64,000 bases of DNA from contig AP031359.1 in assembly GCA_037833965.1 (NCBI GenBank), positions 3,034,001 through 3,098,000 of the forward strand, in the 5' to 3' direction. The stretch is from Marchantia polymorpha subsp. ruderalis (lineage: Eukaryota; Streptophyta; Marchantiopsida; Marchantiales; Marchantiaceae). Positions 51,514 through 61,945 of this stretch are shown here, piece by piece. A program made the position numbers and the translations under genes. The notes below the pieces were generated by a model. The model worked only from the letters and a program-made list of their open reading frames with translations, had not been told where the DNA came from and did not search any database. Position 1 is the stretch's first letter; each line of letters starts with the position of its first letter.

Positions 51514-54303
51514 ATGTCGAGGCTGAACCGATTGCGGATGTTGCCGCTCCGGCTCCCACAGAACGGGTTGCGCGCCTACGAGGAGCGGCTGATTGCAAGA
51601 AAGCTCGATTTCTTGCTGTGGGGATGGAACTACATTTGTGTGGATATGGTGCGCGAGTGGCTGGAGCCACAGGGACCACCTTCGCGCGGACTGCGTCCGC
51701 ATGTTGATCGGTGGACCGTCCAAGACTGGGCACAGGCATTGGGAAGGTGTGCCGGCATCCCAGGGCACCTCCTCTTTGATAGTGAGAGCGTCAAGGTGTC
51801 TAAGTAGGACGAGGCGCAATTTGTGGAGTTCTTCAAGCGGGAGAGGTCTACCAAGAATGGGTACAAGACCCGCGATTACAAAGATCGTTTCCGCCGGACT
51901 ATAGCTACGGCGCTGCTGCAATTACTGCAGCCACACCGCGCCTGCTACATGACATTGTGGCAGGTTTCTTTTGTGGAGTGCATCATCGAGGGGGCTCCAA
52001 TTCACTGGGCAAGTATCCTGCACAGAGTGATGCGGCAGCACGCGTTTGAGGAGAAGGGGGGAACTCTCAATCACCTCTCCCCTTTCCTGATCAATTTTTA
52101 TCGACAGCGGAATTGTTTGACCGCGGCGGAGCTTGCTCGCTTTCCGCCATTGTCCGTCGACCATCCCGGGAAGTATGTGCGGGATAACGAGGTCGACATC
52201 GACGCAGAGGAGTCCCCAACTTCTACTCCGCCAAGGCGGAGGGACGAGGGAAGAAACACTCCCGCAGCAAGAGTGCCGCGGAAGCGGCGATGGAGAGAGG
52301 AGTCTGAAGAGGAGCAGCATTGAGAACTCACTGCTCCCATTCGACAGCGGCCATTGCACGAAGTGTGCAGCCGGCCGAAGCAGAAGGCGCGCAGGCTTGT
52401 GTTACCAGCCAGTAGCGCGGACACGGCGACGATTGCCACGGAGAAAGGAAGTGCGTCGCCGGAGAAGAACGAGGGAGCGCGGACGTCTGCAGGAGCGACG
52501 GACCACGCTGCACCTTCGACGGACGAGAGGCAGCCTACGGGCCAAGGGCCTCCGGAGTTACCACGTGCGATGCGGACGGGTGTTCCGCCTGCGCACAGGC
52601 GAGCCTCGACGGAAAGGCGACCCCAAGCGGACGTGGACCTACGCCTACGCGTAGGCAGAGGAAGTCCGCCTGCGCAAAGGCAGGATTCACCCCCGTTCCA
52701 ACGTAGGAAGGGGAAGGAGCCGGCGGAAGATCCGCCTACGGTTCAAGCGCCTTCGGGACCAGACCCTCCGGCGTACAACGCGCCGCGATTTGCGCCTTCG
52801 GCACCAGGGCCTTTGGGTCAACAAGATGCGGGCAGGGAGCGTGCGGAGGCCGCACCTTCTGCGGGTAATCCGCCGGTAGATGCGCCTTCGGCGGTAGGGC
52901 CTTCGGGCCAAGAGACATCGGGCGAGCGGCCTCCGGCTATGTCGCCTTCGGCGATAGACGCTTTCGACGCTGCGCCTGCGGCGGACAAGGCGCCGGCATT
53001 TGCGCCTGCGCACAGGCCAGACACAACCTTCGCGCAGGACCGATCGAGGGAGCAGGACCTGACGGAGGAGCGGACTGTCTGTCCGCGAGACGAAATTCAG
53101 GTGCGCGATGCGCAATTACACCCCATGCAGACACACTCCGCTCGATCGCCTTCGGCGGCGGACGTCGGCGGCAAAGAGGATAGAGTCGAGGATCGACAAG
53201 CGGGCGATGGGGATGTAGCACGGCCACATTCACCCACCGCCTTGGACATTTTAGCGAGGAGCAGCGAAGCTGCAGCTGTGCCTTCGGAGGCAGCACCCGT
53301 AGACGACGTGCAGCCCCACTCGGGTCAGTCGCCAACGCAATCAATGGCGACTGAAATCCTTAACTCGGATGATGACGACGGAGGCTCCACAAAAGCAATG
53401 TCGGGGGCAGGAGATACCGAGGAGGAGGAGGAGGAAATTGTTGGAGCGCCGGCGGCGGCGCTCTCTGAGCAGGTGATACCGTTGCTGAAGTACTTGGATC
53501 GCAAAATTGATAAATACGCCGATCCACTCGAGCCGGGATCCTACATCGAATTAGTGCGCAGGCGGACTCGCACTAAAGTCCACACTAGCAAGCTACTAGC
53601 TAGGGCGGACCAGGAGTTGAAGGACTTGAGGAAAAAGCATTCCTGTTTGTGGGGTCAGTACAACCTTGTGAGGAAATCGCACGCCCTCGATAGGATGAAG
53701 AAGGAGAGACTGGAAGAGCTCACCAGGGATGTGGTGAAGACCACGACAGATTTGATGTCTGAGAAAACTCAGAATCAGATTCTGTCAGAGGAGCTCGTGC
53801 GACAGACGCGGTTGTTGGCGGAGTGTCAGCTCGCACGACAGGCGGATGAGGATTTAATCCGCAGGCTACAGTCGGAGTGCGGGAAATTGAGAGCGCAGCG
53901 TGCGGAAGCCGAATCGCAGTTGGTGGTAATTGAAGATGATCGCAGGCGAGAGGCAGATCGCACGAAGGAGGAGATGGCGAGGCGTGTCGCCCACTGTCTC
54001 AAGGGCTACGCCCACAGGGAAGTGGCGGCGCAGGAGAAACTCACACTGCGTGAGTTAGAGCTTCGCGCAGCAGGGTTTGTTGACAGGTGACAACAGGAGT
54101 CGGCGGAAGGTGGCGAAGAAGTTAGACGCTTTTCTGTCGAAGGCACGGGATACCATGTCCACCCTCGAGGTGGAGGTGTCCGCGGCGTTGCAGCGGTTAG
54201 GACTGCGCAGTCGAGCGGAAGATTGGCAGGGTAGGGAGTTAGTGCGCGGAAGTCCGTCGCGCAGGAGACAAAGCACAGGTTCCGCGGAGTGTAGTGTAGC
54301 GTA
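51514..54303 (+). pseudogene. U3 ORF (type B) in outer solo LTR
   Basis: ATG at 51514 (MSRLNRLRMLPLRLP). Conserved domain: LIARKLDFLLWGWNYIC, WAQALGRCAGIPGHLLF, RTRDYKDRFRRTIATALLQ, GAPIHWASILHRVMRQH, LSPFLINFYRQ. Then basic PRKRRWREESEEEQH, a KARRLVLPASSADTATI motif, a long Pro/Ala-rich linker, an acidic patch and a coiled coil. Breaks: TAG near 51805 (from CAG), TGA near 52321, one extra base near 54075. Homologous to type A throughout but diverged. Confidence 0.85.
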
Positions 54304-54310
54304 GTTCCGT

Positions 54311-54315
54311 GCAGG
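54311..54315. repeat. Target-site duplication GCAGG (left copy; right copy 59592-59596)
   Basis: GCAGG precedes TGTGGTACC at 54316 and follows the slightly altered LTR end TTATTATA at 59591. It defines a second solo LTR nested in the first. Confidence 0.88.
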
Positions 54316-55778
54316 TGTGGTACCCCACTTTTTGTAATTTGGAGGAAATTAAACATTCTTGGAAAACTTTACCACGGCAGCAGTGTATATAGCCTTCGGT
54401 GCATCAAAATAGAGTGAATTCGGAAGATCGCAGAGATTCTCGAGGGACCTCGTAGAATCTAGGAGTTGGGTGCAGCGTCAAGGAAGGGCACCACCCTCCC
54501 TGCGAGCTCTGAAGGTATGATCCCTTCGGCGCAAGGCGCAAAATCCGCCTTTGGCGCTGCGCCCTCGGCGGTAGGGAAATCCTTCATATTTAGGTCAACC
54601 CCCAAACGCCTTGACCTGGTAAGGGTCTCGTTGGAAAGAGCTCGACGCGCTGATTCCAACGAGCCCAAGAACGCCAACAACGGATGAGGACTCCGGGAGT
54701 TATGAAGGTTGTAAGATACTTAGCTTTCCGCCTACGCACAAGCAAAGAAAGTTTTGTCCTATGCGCGGACGAAGGAAGTTCGCCTGCGCACAGGCGAAAT
54801 AGGGTTTTGATGTAGGCGCGAAGTTCGCCTACGCATAGGCGTCCGCCTATGCACAGGCGCTTCGGCGTCGGCGGGAAATCCGCCTTCGGCCCTAGAAATG
54901 CGCCTTCGGAGGTAGAAATTGTACGGCGCCTTCTGCGCCAGCGCAACGGCGCGGTCGAGCAAGGAGCCGCCAGAATAGTAAAATCCGTACGGACCGTACG
55001 GACTGTACGGACGGGACGGATGGATGCTCTCGTGGTCGGGCGGAGTTGCGGCAGCGAGAGCGCCGACGGAGAGACAAGGAACGGACAGTCTGGGGGGAGG
55101 CTGTTGACCGCGGTCAACGCCTTCCGCGCCAGCGCATCGACGCGGACGGACTTCGCCTACGCGCAGGCGAGCGCCTGCGCACAGGCGGGTGAAGTTCCGC
55201 GCCGGCGGAGAATCCGCCGAGGAGTCCGCCTGCGCACAGGCGGGAGTTGAACTTTCGTCCGACGTGCGGACAAGCGCCGGGGCGGAGAAGGATTGGCTGA
55301 GGAGCGGTACGAACGAGTGTACCGCGCAAGGCGGAAAAGCCGCCTTCGGCGCTGCGCACCCATGTCCGCGGCGTAGTACGCTCTCGGAGTTCAAATTTGC
55401 CAATTCGAGCGTGTGAGTTAAATCGGCGTTGGCGGAGCGTGAAGCCGCGCGTGAGAGCGGAGACCGTTTTAGCGTAGAGCCGGCGCGGCCATCAATTGAG
55501 TTGACCCTCACGGGCAAGAGCCGACCATGACCTTCGACCGGGAGACGGAGAGCGTCCCATTCTTGAATTCGCGATTCCATTTTCTAGTGCAAGCTACGCG
55601 CATCCATCTGCTAGCTACTAAGCATTCCCGACATCGCCGCGTAGAGGATTACTTGGTGATTGAGAGAGAAGTGAGTGCGCGTGATTTGGAATTGAGTGAG
55701 ATTAGAGTTTGCCGAGGAAGCAAGGAGCTCAAGCGGAGCAGAGGGAGAATTAGCGAACAGGCGAATTCCAAGAACGCA

Positions 55779-58581
55779 ATGTCAAGACTGAACCGATTGC
55801 GGATGCTGCCGCTCCGACTTCCACAGAACGGGCTGCGCGCCTACGAGGAACGGCTGATAGCAAGAAAGCTCGATTTCTTGCTATGGGGATGGAACTACAT
55901 TTGTGTGGATATGATGCGCGAGTGGCTAGAGCCACAGAGACCACCTTCGCGCGGATTGCGTCCGCATGTCGATCGGTGGACGGTCCAAGATTGGGCGCAG
56001 ACATTGGGGAGGTGTGCCGGCATCCCAGGGCACCTCCTCTTTGATAGTGAGAGCGTCAAGGTGTCTAAGCAGGACGAGGCGCAATTTGTGGAGTTGTTCA
56101 AGCGGGAGAAGTCTACCAAGAATGGGTACAAGACCCGCGATTACAAGGATCGCTTCCGCCGAACTGTGGCTACAGCGCTGCTGCAATTACTGCAGCCACA
56201 CCGCGCCTGCTACATCACATTGTGGCAGGTCTCTTTTGTGGAGTGCATCATCGAGGGAGCTCCAATTCACTGGGCGAGCATCCTGCACAGAGTGATGCGA
56301 CAGCACGCTTTTCAGGAGAAGGGGGGAACTCTAAATCAGCTCTCTCCTTTCCTGATCAATTTCTATCGGCAGCAAAATTGTTTGACCGCGGCGGAGCTTG
56401 CTTGTTTTCCGCCGTTGTCCGTCGACCATCCCGGGAAGTATGTGCGGGATAACGAGGTCGACACTGACGCAGAGGAGTCGCCAACTTCTACTCCGCCAAG
56501 GCGGAGGGACGAAGGGAGAAACACTCCTGCAGCAAGAGTGCCGCGGAAGCGGCGATGGAGAGAGGAGTCCGAAGAGGAGCAGCATCAAGAACCCACTGCT
56601 CCCATTCGGCAGCGGCCGTTGCACGAAGTGTGCAGCCGGCCGAAGCAGAAGGCGCGCAGGCTTGTGTTACCAGCCAGCAGCGCGGACACGGCGACGATCG
56701 CCACGGAGAAAGGAAGTGCGTCGCCGGAGAAGAACGAGGGAGCGCGGATGTCTGCAGGAGCAACGGACCACGCTGCACCTTCGACGGACGAGAGGCAGCC
56801 TACGGGCCAAGGGCCTTAGGAGTTACCACGTGCGATGCGGACGGGTGTTCCGCCTTTACACAGGCGTGCCTCGACGGAAAGGCGACCCCAAGCGGACGTG
56901 GACCTACGCCTACGCGTAGGCAGATGCAGTCCGCCTGTGCACATGCCGCCTGCGCACAGGCAGGATTCACCCCCGTTCCAACGTAGGAAGGGGAAGGAGC
57001 CGGCGGAAGATCCGCCTACGGGTCAAGGGCCTTCGGGACCCGACCCTCCGGCGCCCAACGCGCCGCGATTTGCGCCTTCGGCGCCAGGACATTCGTGCCA
57101 ACGAGATGCGAGCAGGGAGAGTGCGGAGGCCGCACCTTCGGCGGGTAATCCGCCGGTAGATGCGCCTTCGGCGATAGGGCCTTCGGGCCAAGGGACATCG
57201 GGCGAGCGGCCTCCGGCTATGTCGCCTTCGGCGATAGACGCCTGCGGCGGACAAGGCGCCGGCATTTGCGCCTGCGCACAGGCCAGGCACAGCCCTCGCG
57301 CAAGACCGATCGAGGGAGCAGGACCTGACGGAGGAGCGGATTGTCTGTTCGCGGGATGAAATTTTGGTGCGCGATGCGCAATCAAACCCCGCGCAGACAC
57401 ACTCCGCTCGATCGCCTTCGGCGGCGGACGTCGGCGGCAAAGAGGATACGGTCGAAGATCGACAAGCGGGCGACGGGGATGTAGCACGGCCACATTTGCC
57501 CACCGCCTTGGACATTTTAGCGAAGAGCAGCGAAGCTGCTGCTGTGCCTTCGCAGGCAGCACCCGTAGACGACGTGCAGCCCCACTCGGGTCAGTCGCCA
57601 ACGCAATCAATGGCGACTAAAATCCTTAACTCGGATGATGACGACGGAGGCTCCACATAAGCAATGTCGGGAGCAGGGGATACCGAGGAGGAGGAGGAGG
57701 AAATTGTTGGAGCGCCGGCGGCGGCGCTCTCTGAGTAGGTGATACCGTTGCTGAAGTACTTGGATCGCAAATTTGATAAATACGCCGATCCACTCCAGCC
57801 GGGATTCTACATCGAATTAGTGCGCAGGCGGACTCGCACTAAAGTCCACACTAGCAAGCTACTAGCTAGGACGGACCGGGAGTTGAAGGACTTGAGGGAG
57901 AAGCATGCCTGTTTGTGGGGTCAGTCCAACCTTGTGAGGAAATCGCACGCCCTCGACAGGATGAAGAAGGAGAGACTGGAAGAGCTCACCAAGGATGTGG
58001 TGAAGACCACGACGGATTTGATGTCTGAGAAAACTCAGAATCAGATTCTGTCAGAGGAGCTCGTGCGACAGACGCGTTTGTTGGCGGAGTGTTAGCTCGC
58101 ACGACAGGCGGATGAGGATTTAATCCGCAGGCTACAGTCGGAGTGTGGGGAATTGAGAGCGCAGCGTGCGGAGGCCGAATCGCAGTTGGTGGTAATTGAA
58201 GATGATCGTAGGCGAGAGGCAGATCGCACGAAGGAGGAGATGGCAAGGCGTGTCGCCCACTGTCTCAAGGGCCATTGGGAAGTGGCGGCGCAGGAGAAAC
58301 TCACACTGCGTGAGTTAGAGCTTCGCGCAGCAGGGTTGTTGGCAGGTGATAGCAGGAGTCGGCGGAAGGTGGCGAAGAAGTTAGACGCTTTTCTGTCGAA
58401 GGCGCGGGATACCATGTCCACCCTCGAGATGGAGGTGTCCGCGGCGTTGCAGCGGTTAGGACTGCGCAGTCGAGCGGAAGACTGGCAGGGTAGGGAGTTA
58501 GTGCGCGGCAGTCCGTCGCGCAGGAGACGTAACACAGGTTCCGCGGAGTGTAGTGTAGCGTGGTTCCGTGTAGGCGTGTAG
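55779..58581 (+). pseudogene. U3 ORF (type B) in inner solo LTR
   Basis: ATG at 55779 (MSRLNRLRMLPLRLP), with 347 open codons through the conserved domain and basic region before TAG near 56817. Later breaks: a deletion and frame change near 57240, TAA near 57658, TAG near 57736 (CAG in the outer copy) and TAG near 58093. C-terminus SAECSVAWFRVGV, stop at 58579-58581. TATA lies 37 bp downstream. Confidence 0.85.
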
Positions 58582-58617
58582 CGTAGTGCAGTGTAGTGCT
58601 AGTTAGGACTTAGAAGG

Positions 58618-58624
58618 TATAAAG
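58618..58624 (+). promoter_or_regulatory. TATA box of inner B-type LTR
   Basis: TATAAAG, 37 bp after the ORF stop. Same layout as in type A, so the ORF lies in U3 in both types. Confidence 0.6.
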
Positions 58625-59596
58625 TAGTTCAAGGCGTTTTGCCTTGGGTTCTTTCCCAATTTCGGAAGTGCAGATCAGGAACTCATCTTCTCTGTTTGTT
58701 TGTGTCCTTAGTTCTGTCATCACGCAAGAGGAGCTACCACTTGGCGTTCCGCATTTTGTAGCTGAAGGCCTTCGGCCGAATGTTCAGAGCTAGTACATTG
58801 GTTAGAGACTTGAGTAGTTCGGATTCACACCTGTGGGTGATTGCCGATGCTCAGAGCCAGTGACTAGTTAGATACTTGAATAGTTTTGCCCCTATACCTT
58901 CGAGCGTCTGTTCCTGATTGTACTCCTTTGGGATTTTTCCCTTGAATGCCAAAGTGAAGTTTTGTTACTTCGTGTAAGCCTTGGTTGTAAATTCAGGTTA
59001 CGCTGCAGCAGGTGCCTTCAGGGTAACCCCTGTAGTATTTCTGGGAATGACAAGTGCCTGAGAATTCAAACTCTTCAATAGACTGTTATTGTGTTACTAG
59101 AATGTTTCTCAGTGAGTCCTTTAGTGCGGACCTGTGTTCACTGCGCGTTTTGTGAGTTGAGAGTGTTGTTCACCGCGTATGAGTGACTTCGATCCGAAGT
59201 AGGTAGTCCAAACCGGGTTTCCTGCACTAGCAGCAAGCTAGTGGAAGTGTTGTAAAAGCCGGAGTTGGGAGTCACTACCCGCAGCTTCGCCGAGTGCACT
59301 CGTGAGAGACTTTCCCCCTGAAATCTTGAGTAGAGGTTCTAACGGACCTCTGGGTTGTGTTTCTGTAGTTTCAGGTGTGTGTGTGTGTGTGTGTTACGCT
59401 GCACTGTGCGACCTCCGAGTGCGCTCCGAGTGGACACTTGCAGTATTTCTGGGAGTGACAGTCGCCTAAGAATTCAAACTCCTCAATAGTCTGTTAAACG
59501 TGACACTTTGTACCCTGTGTGTTCCTCTGTCCCTGTGGGTTCAACCTTTCTACCACTATATTTCAGTTTTAGCCTTTAGTGGGTTATTATAGCAGG

Positions 59597-60607
59597 CGTG
59601 TAGCGTAGTGCAGTGTAGTGCTAGTTAGGACCTTAGAAGGTATAAAGTAGTTCAAGGCGTTTTGCCTTGGGTTCTTTCCCAAGTTCAGAAGTGCAGATCA
59701 GGAACTCATTTTCTTTGCGTGTTTGTGTCCTTAGTTCTGTCACCACGCAAGAGGAGCTACAACTTGGCGTTCCGCATTTTGTAGCTGGAGGCCTCCGGCC
59801 GAACGTTCAGAGCTAGTACATTGGTTAGAGACTTGAGTAGTTTGGATCTACACCCGCGGGTGACTGCCGATGCTCAGAGCCAGTGACTAGTTAGATACTT
59901 GAATAGTTTCGCCCCTACACCTTCGAGTGTTTGTTTCTGGTTGTACTCCTTCGGGATTTTTCCCCTGAATGCCAAAGTGAAGTTTTGCTACTTCGTGTAA
60001 GCCTTGGTGGTAAATTCAGGTTACGCTACAGCAGGTGCCTTTGGGGTAACCCCTGTAGTATTTCTGGGAATGACAAGATACTGAGAATTCAAACTCTTCA
60101 ATAGACTGTTATTGTGTTATTGGAAGGTTTCTCAGTGGGTCCTTCAGTGCGGAACTGTGTTCTCTGCGCGTTTTGTGAGTTGAGAGTGTTGTTCACCGCG
60201 TATGAGTGACTTCGATCTGAAGTAGGTAGTCCAAACCGGGTTTTCTACGCTAGCAGCAAGCTAGTGGAAGTGTTGTAAAAGCCGGAATTGGGAGTCACTA
60301 CCCGCAGCTTCGCTGAGTGTACTCTTGAGAGACCTTCCCCCTGAAATCTTGAGTAGAGGTCCTAACGGATCTCTGGGCTGTGTTTCTGTAGTTTCAGGTG
60401 TGTGTGTGTGTTACGCTGCACTGTGCGACCTCCGAGTGCGCTCCGAGTGGTCACTTGCAGTATTTCTGGGAGTGACAGTCGCCTGAGAATTCAAACTCCT
60501 CAATAGTCTGTTAAATGTGACACTTTGTACCTGTGTGTTCCTCTGTCCCTGTGGGTTCGACCTTTCTACCACTATATTGCAGTTTTAGCCTTTAGTGGGT
60601 TATTACA
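59597..60607 (+). mobile_element. B-type solo LTR (outer), R-U5 part
   Basis: Continues the LTR that began at 50049. It starts with the last codons of the ORF, then TATA at 59641-59647, leader-like sequence with a GT run near 60399-60411, and ends GGGTTATTACA at 60607 before CTCGT. It contains two copies of a roughly 55-bp block (AGTATTTCTGGGA ... CAATAG) about 370 bp apart. Confidence 0.9.
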
Positions 60608-61631
60608 CTCGTCGTGGGCCTTTCCTCTTTGCTGCCCCATGCTTCTTTCTCTTCTTCTCTTCCTCCGACGAGGTTTCTTCTTCTTCGGATGAGGAACGGT
60701 CCTCGTCCGAGGACTGTTCTTCCGATGACGGTGTCGCGCCTCTGCGTCTTCTTTGCCCTCCCTTCGGTTTTCGCTCCTTTGACTCCCGTCGCTCTCTTCC
60801 TCTTCGGTTGAGAGTGGAAGTCTCGAAGGCTTCCGCCGATGCAATCACGTCTTCGATAGTATCGCACTTACTGCGTCGGCAAAAAGTCTCCATCTCCCGG
60901 GTTAAGCCGGTCACATACCAATCCACGGCTTGCTGCACCGAGAAGGAGGACCCTGGTCCCGTTTTCGGTATCCTGTCAAGGAGGTCCAGAAATCTCTCGG
61001 TGTAGTCACGCAGACTCTCCTTCTTCTCTCGCTGCAGATTACGTAACTTTGTCAACACCCGACTGTCGTAGCTGAGCTCACGGAAACGTCGAAGGAACTT
61101 CTCCTTCAGTTGAGCCCATGTTGTCAACCCATTCGGATCGATGCTCTCGTGGTTGTACCAACTTCGTGCCTTCTTCCGCAGAAGACTTGGAAAAATCCGT
61201 AGTCGGTCCTCGTCATGGATCTCGCGGTTGGCGATAGACACTAATTCGAACAGCTTGATGTAGGAATCTGCATCGTCGTCATCCCTACTCCCTTTATACT
61301 TTGGGTAGGAATGCTTAGTAATCGGCTGAGGTAGCCGCGCATTGGCTTGTCCGTCCGCCATCGGTGTGTCTGTTGACGGTTCTCGGGCGGTCGGTTCTAA
61401 ATCACGAGGGGGGTCCGCGCAAGGGATGTCTAGTAGAACTGTAAGCACAAAGTTTGGGTCCAAGTCACTGGGGGTAGCTTCCCCAAGGATGTCGGCCGGA
61501 CTAGGCTTAGATACTCTTTTTGGTGTTTTCTTGGTTTGACGCCGTGTCTCTTCCACGGCCTTCTCTGAATCTCGTCGGAACTTGCGGGCAGCTCTCGCAC
61601 TTAGGTTGCTCCCACTAGCTCCCGTCGACAT
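60608..61631 (-). CDS. gag: Gag N-terminal part of element D
   Basis: ATG at 61631 (MSTGASGSNLSARAARK). About 340 codons: capsid-like domain (YIKLFELVSIANREI, RKKARSWYNHES, LKEKFLRRFRELS), then a Ser/Glu-rich and Lys-rich stretch. Cut at 60607 by the plus-strand B-type LTR; the rest is at 48251-50048. The frame is open up to the insertion, so the gag gene was intact when disrupted. Confidence 0.88.
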
Positions 61632-61675
61632 TCACCGAGCATGGCTGCTCGTAAACCCCGGTGTTGATGCAACTG

Positions 61676-61693
61676 TCCCCAGCAGCGGCGCCA
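61676..61693 (-). other. Primer-binding site of element D
   Basis: On the minus strand TGGCGCCGCTGCTGGGGA, one base different from the PBS of the full-length element, and 22 bp from the LTR end at 61716. tRNA-Asp type. Confidence 0.82.
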
Positions 61694-61715
61694 AAAAGAA
61701 GTTGTCGGCTTCTTA

Positions 61716-61908
61716 TGTAATAACCCACTAAAGGCTAAAACTGCAATATAGTGGTAGAAAGGTCGAACCCACAGGGACAGAGGAACACACAGGTACAAAG
61801 TGTCACATTTAACAGACTATTGAGGAGTTTGAATTCTCAGGCGACTGTCACTCCCAGAAATACTGCAAGTGTCCACTCGGAGCTCACTCGGAGGTCGCAC
61901 AGTGCAGC

Positions 61909-61945
<37 letters not shown>

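Larger units (their letters stand above)
50049..54315 (+). mobile_element. B-type solo LTR (outer), U3 part
   Basis: Starts TGTGGTACCCCAC at 50049. Noncoding U3 with a stem-loop module near 50363 and many GC palindromes, then the type B ORF. Interrupted at 54315, just before the ORF stop, by a second B-type LTR. It resumes at 59597. Reassembled length about 5.28 kb, flanked by CTCGT. Confidence 0.9.
54316..59591 (+). mobile_element. B-type solo LTR (inner)
   Basis: 5276 bp from TGTGGTACCCCAC to TTATTATA (expected TTATTACA). Stem-loop module near 54630, type B ORF, TATA 58618-58624 and R-U5 with a GT run at 59374-59392. Length agrees with the outer LTR within a few bases. Nested in the outer copy, so younger. 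Confidence 0.9.
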
